The notes under the pieces are model-generated. The model worked only from the letters and a program-made list of their open reading frames with translations. It did not search any database and had not been told where the DNA came from. The position numbers and the translations under genes are program-made. DNA of 64,000 nucleotides from Marinobacter koreensis (lineage in GTDB: Bacteria; Pseudomonadota; Gammaproteobacteria; Pseudomonadales; Oleiphilaceae), in contig NZ_JAKZAJ010000005.1 of NCBI RefSeq assembly GCF_023156285.1, forward strand, positions 298,500 to 362,499, written 5' to 3'. Shown here in pieces: positions 43,197 through 52,690 of the stretch (the first letter of the stretch is position 1; each line of letters starts with the position of its first letter).

Positions 43197-43547
43197 ATGG
43201 CTTCGCTTTCCCAATTGGTGGACAACGTTGTGGTCAACACCTTTGAGCTGCAGCAGCCGGTGATTCGCATCGGACGACGACCGGACAACAACATCTGTAT
43301 TGATGAGATTTCCGTGAGCGGTCAGCACGCGGTGATCGAGGTTGTCCCGAATGCCTATCTCGAGGGCACCGTGGATTTTTATATCGTGGACAGCAACAGC
43401 ACCAACGGCACGTTCGTCAACGATCTCCGGGTGGAAGGCCGGCAGCGGCTGAACAGCAACGACATGATCCGCATCGGCTGGAACGAATTCCGGTTCATCG
43501 ACGAGGAAGAGAATGCGCTGGAGAAGACCGCCTACATTCTGGATTGA
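43197..43547 (+). CDS. FHA-domain phosphothreonine-binding protein
   Basis: 116-residue protein consisting of one FHA domain: IRIGRRPDNNICIDEISVSGQHAVIEV (split here as IRIGRRPDNNI and SVSGQH) and SNSTNGTFVND, both conserved peptide-binding loops. It should read phosphothreonine marks made by the kinase two genes upstream. The three genes form a compact kinase-phosphatase-reader operon without secretion genes nearby. Confidence 0.9.
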   Translation: MASLSQLVDNVVVNTFELQQPVIRIGRRPDNNICIDEISVSGQHAVIEVVPNAYLEGTVDFYIVDSNSTNGTFVNDLRVEGRQRLNSNDMIRIGWNEFRFIDEEENALEKTAYILD

Positions 43548-43573
43548 GCGGGCGGTCCTGACAATTTCAGTAT

Positions 43574-44317
43574 TCAGTCTTTTTTCATTTGAAGAACCAG
43601 GTCTGAGAATTGCTGCAGCAGGCCGCTCGCTTCCGGGGCAGGGGCAAGCTCTGCCTTCAACCGGTCGATATCCAGTCCTTCCCTGGTCAGTTCCGGAGAC
43701 TGGACGTCCAGATAGGCGCCCATAATGGCCTCGGTGAATTCCGGGTGAAACTGTACGCCCCAGGCACACTGACCGATCCGGAATGCCTGATGGGGTTCGA
43801 AGGCCGATCGGGCCAGCAATACCGCTTCGGGCGGCAGGCGAAGCACCGATTGACGATGGGTGAGCTGGGCCGGAAACGTCCTGGGCAGGTTGGCAAACAG
43901 CGGGTCCTGATCCGAGGCGGCAAGCCGTTCCACCTGCTTGGTTCCGGTTTCCCGGCCATCGGGGTGGTAGCCGACCTCTCCCCCGAACGCATGGGCCAGG
44001 AGCTGGTGTCCATAGCAGACTCCCAGTAAAGGCACGCATTCCGCGACGGCCTGGGCCAGCCAGTCCGCCGTGGCTTCACTCCAGGACTCGCGATCACTGA
44101 CCATGGCCGGGGAGCCGGTCACGACGATGCCATCCCAGTTGCCGGGAGCGTCCGGAGTTTCGCCCGCTGCGACATCGACCACCGTGATGTCGAGGTTCCC
44201 GGAAAGTGCCCGGATGAACCACGCTTCGAAATCCCCGAAACGCGATTTTATGTCCGGGTAAGTTGTACCGGTTTTGATGACCGCAACACGCGGATCCTTC
44301 TTGGTGTTCAGTGTCAT
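43574..44317 (-). CDS. Class I glutamine amidotransferase-like protein
   Basis: 247-residue stand-alone GATase-1: the nucleophile elbow LLGVCYGHQLLAHAFGG, WGVQFHPEF with the catalytic His and Glu, and the oxyanion GIVVTGSPAMV. It resembles GuaA-like amidotransferases annotated as glutamine amidotransferase with unknown acceptor. It converges on the FHA gene. Confidence 0.9.
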   Translation of the reverse strand: MTLNTKKDPRVAVIKTGTTYPDIKSRFGDFEAWFIRALSGNLDITVVDVAAGETPDAPGNWDGIVVTGSPAMVSDRESWSEATADWLAQAVAECVPLLGVCYGHQLLAHAFGGEVGYHPDGRETGTKQVERLAASDQDPLFANLPRTFPAQLTHRQSVLRLPPEAVLLARSAFEPHQAFRIGQCAWGVQFHPEFTEAIMGAYLDVQSPELTREGLDIDRLKAELAPAPEASGLLQQFSDLVLQMKKD

Positions 44318-44460
44318 TAGGATTTGATCCAGGCAGTTTTTTTCATTCTACAGTCATTGTGTAAGTGATTGTATATTCGGAGATCTGATCGCAATTTTGA
44401 ATCGTTTTATCCCGTACTTTTCATAGCCTACCTTCACGCTTCTCCAGTATGGGATCGAAT

Positions 44461-45066
44461 ATGTCAGCCAGGAATGTCCGGATCGTGTTTTGCGTCGTCG
44501 CAGCAGCTGCATTGGCGGGCTGTGGCGGGGGTGGTGGTTCCGGTGCCGATACCCAGTCGTCGTCCTCTGCGGTTTCCGATGAAGTTCAGTCGAATACGAC
44601 CAACAAGGCCCACCCGACCACGATCATGGTCGATGGCTGTGCCGTCGAGGAATACCAGGCGGCAATGCTGGAGTATGTGAACGCCGCTCGCAGCAAGGCC
44701 CGGTCTTGTGGCAGCGAAGACTTCCCGCCCGCTCCTCCGGTGCAGTACAGCTGCGCCATTCAGGGTGCTGCCACCGAGCACAGCCAGGACATGGCGACGA
44801 ACAACTTTTTCAGCCACACGGGTTCAGATGGACTTCGGGTGGGTGACCGGGTGACGGCAACCGGATACGACTGGTCTGTCGTTGGAGAGAATATTGCGGC
44901 CGGGTACGATCAGGTAGATGGTGTGATGAAAGCCTGGCTGGAGAGTCCGGGACACTGCCGTAACATCATGGACGCACGATTCCAGGAATTTGCGGTGAAG
45001 CGGGTGGACACCACCACCGCCGACTACCCGAACTACTGGACCCAGGTTTTTGCCGATCCCCGCTAA
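44461..45066 (+). CDS. CAP (SCP/PR1)-domain lipoprotein
   Basis: 201-residue lipoprotein: signal with lipobox ALAGCGGG, a Ser-rich linker, then a CAP domain from about residue 70. CAP blocks present are MLEYVNAARSKA, ATEHSQDMATNNFFSHTGSD, GENIAAGY and the WLESPGHCRNIMD end. Bacterial CAP proteins are extracellular with unproven roles. The start at 44461 gives a normal signal; an ATG at 44449 is possible. A large stem-loop follows the stop. Confidence 0.85.
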   Translation: MSARNVRIVFCVVAAAALAGCGGGGGSGADTQSSSSAVSDEVQSNTTNKAHPTTIMVDGCAVEEYQAAMLEYVNAARSKARSCGSEDFPPAPPVQYSCAIQGAATEHSQDMATNNFFSHTGSDGLRVGDRVTATGYDWSVVGENIAAGYDQVDGVMKAWLESPGHCRNIMDARFQEFAVKRVDTTTADYPNYWTQVFADPR

Positions 45067-45072
45067 TCGACG

Positions 45073-45110
45073 TTCCCCGGGACGGCCAGACACAGTGCCA
45101 TCCCGGGGAA
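45073..45110. terminator. Stem-loop between convergent CAP and yeeN genes
   Basis: A perfect 10-bp stem (TTCCCCGGGA and TCCCGGGGAA) with an inner GGC/GCC pair lies between two convergent stops. No T-run follows on either strand, so it is a 3'-end or barrier structure and not a proven intrinsic terminator. Confidence 0.5.
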
Positions 45111-45123
45111 GCGGTCACCGCAT

Positions 45124-45861
45124 TCAGGCCTCGCTGGTCGACTCGGCAACGTCCGCGTTGTGGAATACGTTCTGGACATCATCAAGATCGTTCAGCATGT
45201 CGAGGAACTTCTCGAACAGGGCTACGTCGTCGCCTTCCACCGGTGTGGTGGTCTTGGGCAGGAACTGAATTTCATCCACGTCGAATTCGATGCCTTCGAA
45301 CGCGCTCTCGAGGGCCTGTTTGGCTTTCGCGTATTCGGTGTTGGGCGTGAACACCGTAATGCGACCCTCTTCGTTCTCAATGTCCGTTACGTCCACATCT
45401 GCATCCATCAGGGCTTCCAGCACGGCTTCTTCGTCCTGGCCCTGGAACGCAAAAATGGCGCAATGGTCGAACATGTGAGCGACGGCGCCCGGCGTCCCGA
45501 TCTTGCATTTGGTCTTGGTGAATGCAAGGCGTACATCGCCAAACGTCCGGTTCGGATTGTCTGTCAGACAGTCGACGATCACCATGCAGTTGCCCGGGCC
45601 ATAACCCTCGTAGCGTGCGGGGGAATAGTCCTCGCCGGCTCCGCCTTTGGCCTTGTCGAGCGCCTTTTCGATTACGTGAGCGGGAACCTGGTCTTTTTTC
45701 GCCCGGTCGATCAGGCCTCGCAGTGACAGGTTGGCCTGGGGGTCGACGCCGCCGGACTTGGCGCACATATAGATCTCGCGCCCGTATTTGCTGTAAACCT
45801 TGGTTTTCGCCGCAGCCGTCTTGGCCATGGATTCTTTGCGGTTCTGGTAGGCTCTGCCCAT
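45124..45861 (-). CDS. yeeN: YebC/PmpR-family protein, YeeN type
   Basis: 245-residue YebC-family protein. It starts [32 protein letters not shown] (seen as [11 protein letters not shown] and [13 protein letters not shown]), the YeeN version, since YebC proper reads GHSKWANI. Later blocks [23 protein letters not shown] and [12 protein letters not shown] are present. Family members are called transcriptional regulators, and recent work links YebC proteins to ribosome function at proline stretches. Single gene convergent with the CAP gene. Confidence 0.9.
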   Translation of the reverse strand: MGRAYQNRKESMAKTAAAKTKVYSKYGREIYMCAKSGGVDPQANLSLRGLIDRAKKDQVPAHVIEKALDKAKGGAGEDYSPARYEGYGPGNCMVIVDCLTDNPNRTFGDVRLAFTKTKCKIGTPGAVAHMFDHCAIFAFQGQDEEAVLEALMDADVDVTDIENEEGRITVFTPNTEYAKAKQALESAFEGIEFDVDEIQFLPKTTTPVEGDDVALFEKFLDMLNDLDDVQNVFHNADVAESTSEA

Positions 45862-46101
45862 CTGACCTGCCTCTTATAGCTGTCCTGTAAAAGCGGGGAT
45901 TTTACTCAACAAAACGTTCCGGGGACAGTTCCTGGGTTGGATTAAGGATTTTTTATTCCGCACAAAAGTTGATCAGGAGCAGGTTCTGGCTATTCTCGTG
46001 GAATTAGGATTTTCTCAGGGAAGCGGAGTGGCTGGACGGTCATTTCGCAGGTTCGCGCAGTTCCCGTAGCCGGGGATTTTCGGGCTGATGAGGATGTCAT
46101 T

Positions 46102-46557
46102 ATGAAAGTTCTGAACGGATTTTTTTCAGCGGCGCTGGTGATGGCGCTGAGCGTGCCTGTAACCGCGGTGTATGCCCAGGATCAGGACCAGGACCGTTTG
46201 CAGGATCGCGACCAGACCATGGATCAGATGCGGGACCAGATGCGGGATCGTGATGGCCAGCCGATTGCAGGTTACAACCTGATGACCGAGCAGGAGCGAC
46301 AGCAGTTCCGGGACAGGATGCGGTCAATGAATTCGATGGAAGAGCGCCAGGCCTTCCGGCAGCAGCATCATGAACAGATGATGGAGCGAGCGCGGGCCCG
46401 GGGCGTTGAACTGGAAAAATTGCCGCCGACGGCAGCCGGCCAGCCCAAAGGTAACGGTAAGGGCAAGGGCAAGGGCATGGGTGGCGGTATGAGCAATGAC
46501 GCCATGGGGGGCGGCCAGCCCTGGAAACAGAAGTCCTCGGGCGGTGGCAATAAGTAA
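46102..46557 (+). CDS. Exported Met/Gln/Asp-rich small protein
   Basis: 151-residue protein with a signal peptide (FFSAALVMALSVPVTAVYA). The mature chain begins with short acidic repeats (QDQDQDRLQDRDQ, then MDQMRDQMRDRDG), continues with a helical MTEQERQQFRDRMRSMNSM and HHEQMMERARARG segment, and ends with a Gly/Lys-rich tail (GKGKGKGMGGG). The pattern recalls small periplasmic metal-stress-type proteins, but I cannot name a family. It stands alone after a 240-base gap with no other gene. Confidence 0.7.
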   Translation: MKVLNGFFSAALVMALSVPVTAVYAQDQDQDRLQDRDQTMDQMRDQMRDRDGQPIAGYNLMTEQERQQFRDRMRSMNSMEERQAFRQQHHEQMMERARARGVELEKLPPTAAGQPKGNGKGKGKGMGGGMSNDAMGGGQPWKQKSSGGGNK

Positions 46558-46562
46558 GAACG

Positions 46563-46588
46563 GTGCGGCAGCCACACGGCTGCCGCCG
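46563..46588. terminator. Stem-loop between two convergent genes
   Basis: GCGGCAGCC and GGCTGCCGC form a 9-bp stem with a 4-base loop in the 39-base gap between convergent stops. No T-run is present. It probably forms the 3' ends of both transcripts. Confidence 0.45.
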
Positions 46589-46596
46589 TATCCGCG

Positions 46597-47397
46597 TTAA
46601 ATAAAGTCGGTCGGTGGCATGTAGTTGTCTTCGGACATCAGATCGATGCCGCAGGGGACATCCGATACCCAGCTCAGAAAACGGTCGACCATGGCCGGCC
46701 CTTCAAACCGTTTTCCGTGTTGCGGCACGATCATGTCAACGTCCAGATTACGAACCATGTTTGCCCAGAGCTTGCAGACCTTGCGAGACGCAATATAGCG
46801 CTTGTGAAAGCCGATCATGCTCGGGATGTGGCGATCAAAATCCTGCACCGGCAGGTGGTCGTCCGGTCCGCCCATGGAGGCTCCAAGATCTCCCGAGAAA
46901 AGAATCTTCGACACCGGGTCATAGAACTGGAGGTTGCCGACCGAATGCATGAAATGGGCAGGCAGGCAACTGAGGTAGGAGTCGCCGAACGGTACCCGGG
47001 CACCGGCATCGGGGATGCTGACAATACGGTCGTAGACGCTACCGCTCAGCTGGTTGGTGACATAACTGGACACCAGGTGCGGAAGGAAACGTGACCACAG
47101 CCGGGATGTCACGATTTTTGCCCGTGTGTGCACGATCCAGCGGTCAATGGCACCGATGATGTCCGGATCCTGGTGGGAGGCAAATACGTAGTCCATATCC
47201 CGAATATTCATGTACCGGGATGCGGCAACGGACAGGGGGGTATAGGTGAGATCGCCACCCGGATCGATCAGCGCCTCATGTTTACCGTCAACGACGAGAA
47301 ACTGGTTGGACTGGACGCCCTCTCCCGTAACCAGGGAATCGAACATCAGGCATTTGTGGTGTCCGTTATCAAACAGGACGATGGGTTCGGCTGCCAT
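46597..47397 (-). CDS. Metallo-beta-lactamase-fold protein, flavodiiron/ODP type
   Basis: 266-residue protein with a metallo-beta-lactamase fold whose metal motif reads ASHQDPDIIGA (H-x-D-x-D) instead of HxHxDH. Further ligands are probably His in LPAHFMHSVGN, Asp in FSGDLG and His in VPQHGKRFEG. This resembles the di-iron domain of flavodiiron and oxygen-binding ODP proteins, without a flavodoxin domain. It may bind O2 or NO, but the function is unknown. The ATG at 47397 has GGGAG upstream. Confidence 0.8.
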   Translation of the reverse strand: MAAEPIVLFDNGHHKCLMFDSLVTGEGVQSNQFLVVDGKHEALIDPGGDLTYTPLSVAASRYMNIRDMDYVFASHQDPDIIGAIDRWIVHTRAKIVTSRLWSRFLPHLVSSYVTNQLSGSVYDRIVSIPDAGARVPFGDSYLSCLPAHFMHSVGNLQFYDPVSKILFSGDLGASMGGPDDHLPVQDFDRHIPSMIGFHKRYIASRKVCKLWANMVRNLDVDMIVPQHGKRFEGPAMVDRFLSWVSDVPCGIDLMSEDNYMPPTDFI

Positions 47398-47542
47398 TTT
47401 GGTCTCCCGCAAGCGTGATTGCCCGGCAACGTAGCCGGATATTGCAAACAGGGCGGGAGATTACAGAATCGGTATCGGCAGCCGGTTGCCTCAAATCAAT
47501 TCTCTGACATTCATCAAGTAACGATTTGTTGCCCGGCCTGGT

Positions 47543-47971
47543 TCAGGCTAGTTTGGGTACACGCTTGATTCCCCTGCGGATTCCCTGCTCAAGGGCAGAG
47601 GAGACCACCTTGCCGGTAAAGGGGATGATATCCTCGAAACTGATGGTGTATTTCACGCGGGTCTTGCCGTCCCGGGTATCTTCGAACCGGATGCGACCGT
47701 GATGATGACGGATAGGGCTCATGCTGGTCAGGCTGTATTCGATCAGGGAGTCAGGCTCGAAGCTCAGGACGGTTTCTTCAATTCCGATCGGGCCAATGCC
47801 GATCTTGCGGACCGACCCTATGCCATTGGGATCGGCCTGGTCGCTGTCACGGATCCGTTTTACCGGGGCCCCAAGAAGCTGGCCGAATCTCTGGTGATCG
47901 GCGAACAGGGCGAACACTTTCCGTCGGGGTACATCGAAGGTTTCATCAATTTCAATCGTATACCGGGCCAT
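47543..47971 (-). CDS. SRPBCC-fold protein
   Basis: 142-residue START/SRPBCC-superfamily protein: RYTIEIDETFDVPRRKVFALFADHQRF is the typical first strand and helix, and the C-terminal helix reads FTGKVVSSALEQGIRRGIKRV. Such proteins bind hydrophobic ligands in a cavity. The ATG at 47971 is preferred over a GTG at 47980. No operon partner. Confidence 0.8.
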   Translation of the reverse strand: MARYTIEIDETFDVPRRKVFALFADHQRFGQLLGAPVKRIRDSDQADPNGIGSVRKIGIGPIGIEETVLSFEPDSLIEYSLTSMSPIRHHHGRIRFEDTRDGKTRVKYTISFEDIIPFTGKVVSSALEQGIRRGIKRVPKLA

Positions 47972-48065
47972 GAGAATCACTCTTGTTATCTTTGGGAATC
48001 CCCAAGCCTACCCTGTGTTCGCCGGCAACAAAAGGTCAAAGCCGGTGGCGGCGATACTCTGGCCC

Positions 48066-48986
48066 TCAGTGACGGGGTGTGTGTCGATAGTCCCGGGGTG
48101 ACTGGCCCATGACCTTCTTGAACAGCCTGGAAAAATAGTAGGCATCGTCGTAGCCGAGCCGTCGGCTGATGTCGGCGAAGCTGAGATCCGAGGTGTCCAG
48201 CATCTGGCAGGCGCGCTCCACTTTCAGGTGGAGGAAATGCTGAATCGGCGAGGTGCCGGTCTGCTCCCGGTAGCGGGTGGCGAAGTGGGCCGGGGAGAGT
48301 CCTGCCAGTTCCGCGAGCTGTTCCAGGCTGATGCGCTCGTCCAGGTGTTCGCGCATGTAATTGTGGATGGTATCCAGTTCGGCCCGGCGCTCGTGGCTGG
48401 TTTCGTCGGCGTTGAGCGGAACGGCGGCCAGGAGCTGTCGCAGCCGGTTGGCGGCATGAATCAGCCCGCGTGCCCGGAAACCGGTCTGGCGGACGGACAG
48501 CAGCCCGTTGAAATCGACCAGCAGTCTTGGCTGGCGACCGAGATGTCGGATCCGGTTACTGCCATCAAATCCCATGTAGTTTCGGAAATCCTCTGCCAGA
48601 GGGCCGGTGTAATGCACCCAGTGGATGCTCCATGGATTGTCCGGGTCGGCGGTGTAGCGGTGGTTGGCCCCCGCAGGGAGCAAAAGCAGGTCTCCGGCTT
48701 CCACGGTATGGGGCTCGCCGAGCACATTCAGGAAGGCCTTGCCATCCGTGCAATAAATCAAAAGATTGTCTCGGTGATGCTCCCGGTGCATGTGATGTCC
48801 GGCCGCCTTGCGGTAATGGCCGAACGCCAGCGGGTACAGCTCCCGCGTTAACGGATGATCGGCCATCAGGCGGACAATGGGATCGGGCACGACATACCGA
48901 ATGCTGTCGGGAGGTACCGGCCACTGTGAGGTTTGGGTGCTTGCGGTGTTCTTCTGCCAATCGCTCATCGAAAAATAGTCCATCAT
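48066..48986 (-). CDS. mmsR: AraC-family activator of the valine locus (MmsR)
   Basis: 306-residue AraC-type regulator: an N-terminal cupin-like sensor domain ([19 protein letters not shown], then [14 protein letters not shown]) and two C-terminal helix-turn-helix motifs ([20 protein letters not shown] and [19 protein letters not shown]). It diverges from mmsA across 116 bases, the same layout as P. aeruginosa mmsR-mmsAB, so it likely activates mmsA in response to a valine breakdown product. The exact start is uncertain; no clear ribosome-binding site precedes 48986. Confidence 0.9.
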   Translation of the reverse strand: MMDYFSMSDWQKNTASTQTSQWPVPPDSIRYVVPDPIVRLMADHPLTRELYPLAFGHYRKAAGHHMHREHHRDNLLIYCTDGKAFLNVLGEPHTVEAGDLLLLPAGANHRYTADPDNPWSIHWVHYTGPLAEDFRNYMGFDGSNRIRHLGRQPRLLVDFNGLLSVRQTGFRARGLIHAANRLRQLLAAVPLNADETSHERRAELDTIHNYMREHLDERISLEQLAELAGLSPAHFATRYREQTGTSPIQHFLHLKVERACQMLDTSDLSFADISRRLGYDDAYYFSRLFKKVMGQSPRDYRHTPRH

Positions 48987-49102
48987 GGGCGAAATTTAGT
49001 CAATCACTCTTTGCGACTGCGCGTGCTAGTCTTTTTTCAATCGTGGCTGGAACCCCCGGGTTGCAGCTGGCTTCCCTCATAACAACAAACAGGGATTTCA
49101 CT

Positions 49103-50596
49103 ATGAAAAAAGTACCTCTTTACCTCGCCGGTGAATTTGTCCAGAGCCATACCAAGGACTGGATCGACGTCACCGATCCGGCCACCAATGATGTGATTGC
49201 CCAGGCTCCCTGCACCACCCATGCGGAAATGGAGCAGGCCATCAAATACGCGAGCGAAACCTTCAAAACCTGGAAAGAAGTGCCGGTCTCCGAGCGCGCC
49301 CGGGTCATGCTTCGCTATCAGGCCTTGCTGAAAGAACATCACGACGAAATTGCCGAAATCCTGTCCCAGGAGACCGGCAAGACGTTTGAAGACGCCAAGG
49401 GCGATGTCTGGCGCGGTATCGAAGTGGTTGAGCACGCCGCCAACGTGGCATCCCTGATGATGGGCGAGACTGTTGAAAACGTGGCCCGCCAGGTGGACAC
49501 CCATTCCTGGATCCAGCCGCTGGGCGTATGCGCCGGTATCACCCCGTTCAACTTCCCGGCCATGATTCCGCTGTGGATGTTCCCGATGGCGATTGCCTGC
49601 GGTAACACCTTTATCCTGAAGCCCTCCGAGCAGGATCCCCTGACACCGATGCGCCTGGCCGAACTGTTCGAGCACGCTGGCGCACCGAAGGGCGTTCTTC
49701 AGGTGGTTCACGGTGGTAAGGAGCAGGTGGATACCCTGCTGACCGACCCGGCCATCAAGGCGGTTTCTTTTGTCGGCTCCGTACCTGTCGGGCGCTATAT
49801 CTACGAGACTGGCACCCGTCATATGAAGCGTGTCCAGAGCTTCGCCGGCGCCAAGAACCACATGGTGATCATGCCGGATGCCGACAAGCAGCAGGTTATA
49901 AATGCCCTGGTCGGTGCCTCTGTAGGTGCGGCCGGTCAACGTTGCATGGCGATTTCCGTGGCGGTATTCGTCGGTGAAGCCCAGCAGTGGATTCCGGAAC
50001 TGAAGGAAGCCATGGCCAAGGCCCGTCCGGGTGCATGGGACGATTCCGGCGCCAGCTATGGCCCGATCATCAGTGCCAAGGCCAAGGATCGCATCGAGTC
50101 GCTGATCGCCACCGGTGAGGCCCAGGGGGCCAAACTGCTGCTCGACGGTCGTGGATGCACGGTTGAAGGTCTGCCGAATGGCAATTGGGTGGGTCCGACC
50201 CTGTTCAGCGACGTCACCCCGGAGATGGACATCTACAAAGAGGAAATCTTTGGTCCGGTACTGTCCTGCGTGAATGTGGACCATCTGGCGGATGCGATCG
50301 AACTGATCAACCAGAGCCCATACGGTAACGGCACCTCCATCTTTACGAACTCCGGTGGTGCGGCCCGTCGCTTCCAGCACGACATCGACGTGGGCCAGGT
50401 CGGGGTTAACATTCCCATTCCTGTGCCCCTGCCGTTCTTCTCTTTCACCGGATGGAAGGGGTCCTTCTACGGCGACCAGCATGCCTACGGCAAGCAGGCG
50501 GTGCGTTTCTACACTGAAACCAAGACGGTTACGTCCCGCTGGTTCGACACCGAAGGTACTTCCGCGGAAGCCAACTTCTCCATCCAGCTTCGTTAA
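49103..50596 (+). CDS. mmsA: Methylmalonate-semialdehyde dehydrogenase (CoA-acylating)
   Basis: 497-residue aldehyde dehydrogenase that makes propionyl-CoA from methylmalonate semialdehyde, the last step of valine breakdown. It reads [19 protein letters not shown], then [28 protein letters not shown], and the catalytic Cys in [14 protein letters not shown], all MmsA-specific. A long upstream reading to 48527 is only the antisense of mmsR; the ATG at 49103 gives the family start. A strong terminator follows. Confidence 0.95.
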   Translation: MKKVPLYLAGEFVQSHTKDWIDVTDPATNDVIAQAPCTTHAEMEQAIKYASETFKTWKEVPVSERARVMLRYQALLKEHHDEIAEILSQETGKTFEDAKGDVWRGIEVVEHAANVASLMMGETVENVARQVDTHSWIQPLGVCAGITPFNFPAMIPLWMFPMAIACGNTFILKPSEQDPLTPMRLAELFEHAGAPKGVLQVVHGGKEQVDTLLTDPAIKAVSFVGSVPVGRYIYETGTRHMKRVQSFAGAKNHMVIMPDADKQQVINALVGASVGAAGQRCMAISVAVFVGEAQQWIPELKEAMAKARPGAWDDSGASYGPIISAKAKDRIESLIATGEAQGAKLLLDGRGCTVEGLPNGNWVGPTLFSDVTPEMDIYKEEIFGPVLSCVNVDHLADAIELINQSPYGNGTSIFTNSGGAARRFQHDIDVGQVGVNIPIPVPLPFFSFTGWKGSFYGDQHAYGKQAVRFYTETKTVTSRWFDTEGTSAEANFSIQLR

Positions 50597-50617
50597 CAGC
50601 GTTGAGGGTGAGACCTT

Positions 50618-50649
50618 GGGCCGGTCGTCAGGCCGGCCCCTTCTTTTTT
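50618..50649 (+). terminator. Intrinsic terminator after mmsA
   Basis: GGGCCGG and CCGGCCC form a 7-bp stem around an 8-base loop, followed by CTTCTTTTTT. It lies 22 bases after the mmsA stop and 46 bases before the acyl-CoA dehydrogenase start, so the two parts of the valine locus can be expressed at different levels. Confidence 0.85.
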
Positions 50650-50694
50650 GGCTGAACGGCCACCCTCGAAATACGAATCGACAGGAGCCCGGTA

Positions 50695-51861
50695 GTGGAC
50701 TTTGACCTGACTGATGATCAGAAGGCGTTCCGGGATGCCGCACGCGCCTTCGCCGAGAAATCCATGGCGCCCCATGCCGCCCAGTGGGACGAGGAACATA
50801 TTTTTCCCGTCGACGTGATGAAAGAGGCGGGCGAAATGGGTTTCATGGGCCTGTACACCCCCGAAGCCCTCGGCGGGATGGGGCTCAGCCGTCTGGACAC
50901 CTCGGTCATTGTGGAAGAGCTGGCAGCGGCCTGCCCCTCCACAGCGGCCTTTATCACCATTCACAACATGGCCACCTGGATGGTTGCGAGTTTTGCCTCG
51001 GAAGAACTTCGGCAGGACATCGTGCCGAGTCTCGCCAGTGGCGAAAAGCTTGCTTCCTATTGCCTGACCGAGCCGGGTGCGGGTTCCGACGCTGCCAGCC
51101 TCCGGACCCGAGCGGTCCGTGATGGCGACAGCTATGTCATCAATGGCAGCAAGATGTTCATCTCCGGCGCCGGCAGCACCGATATTCTGGTTCTGATGGC
51201 TCGTACCGGTGATCCGGACAGCGGTGCCAGAGGCATCTCCACGTTCGTGATTCCGGCCGATGCCGAGGGCATCTCCTATGGCAAGAACGAAGAGAAGATG
51301 GGATGGCACAGCCAGCCCACCCGCCTGGTCAGCCTGGAAGATGTCCGGATTCCGGCGGGCAATCGCGTGGGGGAGGAAGGTGACGGCTTCGCCATTGCCA
51401 TGAAAGGCCTGGACGGAGGGCGTCTGAACATCGCTACCTGTTCCCTCGGCGGTGCCCAGGCGGCACTGTTGCGTGCCCGTAATTACCTGCACGAGCGGGA
51501 ACAGTTCGGGAAGCCGCTGGCGGCTTTCCAGGCGCTGCAATTCAAACTGGCCGATATGGCGACCAACCTGGTCGCGGCGCGGCAAATGGTACGCCTTGGC
51601 GCCTTCAAACTGGACAAAGGTGACCCGGAGGCCACGCTTCATTGCGCGATGGCCAAGCGGTTTGCCACGGATGCCTGTTTTGACGTCGTCAATGAGGCAC
51701 TGCAACTGCACGGTGGCTACGGATACATCCGCGAGTACCCTCTGGAGCGTTATCTCCGGGACTTGCGAGTCCACCAGATTCTTGAAGGCACCAACGAAAT
51801 CATGCGTGTGATCGTGGCTCGCCGCCTGCTACAGGACGGTGTGGTCGAGGCCATCCAATAA
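50695..51861 (+). CDS. Acyl-CoA dehydrogenase, probable isobutyryl-CoA dehydrogenase
   Basis: 388-residue FAD acyl-CoA dehydrogenase: DFDLTDDQKAFRDAARAFAEK opening, YCLTEPGAGSDAASL, and the catalytic Glu in QILEGTNEIMRVIVARRLL. In this setting it should oxidise isobutyryl-CoA to methacrylyl-CoA, first step of the valine-specific branch (context-based). It starts with GTG at 50695 after CAGGAG and leads a four-gene run with short gaps. Confidence 0.9.
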   Translation: MDFDLTDDQKAFRDAARAFAEKSMAPHAAQWDEEHIFPVDVMKEAGEMGFMGLYTPEALGGMGLSRLDTSVIVEELAAACPSTAAFITIHNMATWMVASFASEELRQDIVPSLASGEKLASYCLTEPGAGSDAASLRTRAVRDGDSYVINGSKMFISGAGSTDILVLMARTGDPDSGARGISTFVIPADAEGISYGKNEEKMGWHSQPTRLVSLEDVRIPAGNRVGEEGDGFAIAMKGLDGGRLNIATCSLGGAQAALLRARNYLHEREQFGKPLAAFQALQFKLADMATNLVAARQMVRLGAFKLDKGDPEATLHCAMAKRFATDACFDVVNEALQLHGGYGYIREYPLERYLRDLRVHQILEGTNEIMRVIVARRLLQDGVVEAIQ

Positions 51862-51891
51862 CAATGTAACACCGCAAACAGGAGATAACAG

Positions 51892-52671
51892 ATGAGCGAT
51901 CCCATTCAGCTCGAAAAACGTGGACACATTGCGGTTCTGACCATGAACAACCCGCCGGCCAACACCTGGACGGCAGATTCCCTGAACCTTCTGATCGACA
52001 TCGTCGAGAACCTCAACGCGAACAAAGACATCTTTGCCCTGGTTCTGACCGGGCAGGGTGAGAAATTTTTCTCCGCCGGGGCGGATCTGAAAGCCTTTGC
52101 GGATGGCGACAAGGCTAACGCCAATTATCTGGGGCAGCTTTTCGGTCAGGCCTTTTCGGCGCTGACGGCTTTCCGGGGTGTTTCCATCGCTGCGATGAAC
52201 GGCTACGCCATGGGCGGTGGCCTTGAGGTCGCCATGTCCTGCGACATCCGCATCGCCGAAGAGCACGCCCAGATGGCCCTGCCGGAAGCAACCGTGGGCC
52301 TTCTGCCTTGTGGTGGTGGTACCCAGAACCTGCCCTGGCTGGTGGGTGAAGGCTGGGCCAAGCGCATGATTCTGTGCGGCGAGCGAGTGAAGGCAGACAA
52401 AGCCCTCGAAATCGGACTGGTTGAAGAGGTTGTGCCAACCGGTAAATCGCTGGAGAAGGCGCTGGAGCTGGCGGAAGGCGCCTGCGGTCAGAGCCCGTCT
52501 GCCGTTGCCCGCTGCAAGAAGCTGGTGATGAGCGCCCGGGATGGTCGAAGCCATGAGGACGGCTGGCGCATGGAGCGGGAGCTGTTCGTCGAGCTGTTCT
52601 CCACCGAAGACCAGCGGGAAGGCGTCAACGCGTTCCTCGAAAAACGGAAACCGGAATGGAAGAACCGGTAA
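51892..52671 (+). CDS. Enoyl-CoA hydratase (methacrylyl-CoA hydratase)
   Basis: 259-residue crotonase with both catalytic glutamates in place: GGGLEVAMSCDIRIAEEHAQ and LPEATVGLLPCGGG, spaced 20 residues apart as in rat hydratase, and the oxyanion hole FFSAGADLKAF. The locus context makes methacrylyl-CoA the likely substrate, giving 3-hydroxyisobutyryl-CoA. AGGAG precedes the ATG. The next gene starts 19 bases after its stop. Confidence 0.92.
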   Translation: MSDPIQLEKRGHIAVLTMNNPPANTWTADSLNLLIDIVENLNANKDIFALVLTGQGEKFFSAGADLKAFADGDKANANYLGQLFGQAFSALTAFRGVSIAAMNGYAMGGGLEVAMSCDIRIAEEHAQMALPEATVGLLPCGGGTQNLPWLVGEGWAKRMILCGERVKADKALEIGLVEEVVPTGKSLEKALELAEGACGQSPSAVARCKKLVMSARDGRSHEDGWRMERELFVELFSTEDQREGVNAFLEKRKPEWKNR

Positions 52672-52690
52672 GTCCGGCAGGATGTCGATT

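Noticed and set aside
49041..49070. Sigma-54 promoter before mmsA (TGGAACCCCCGGGTTGCA)
   Set aside because: The GG and GC are 12 bases apart instead of 10, which is outside the RpoN rule; MmsR is an AraC activator working with sigma-70.
48527..49102. N-terminal extension of the mmsA frame
   Set aside because: The extra residues are antisense to mmsR and Arg/Gly-rich; the MmsA family starts at the ATG at 49103.
49037..50743. 568-residue antisense ORF on the minus strand
   Set aside because: It is the complement of mmsA in a GC-rich gene, has no recognisable domain and would need a start inside the next gene's leader.
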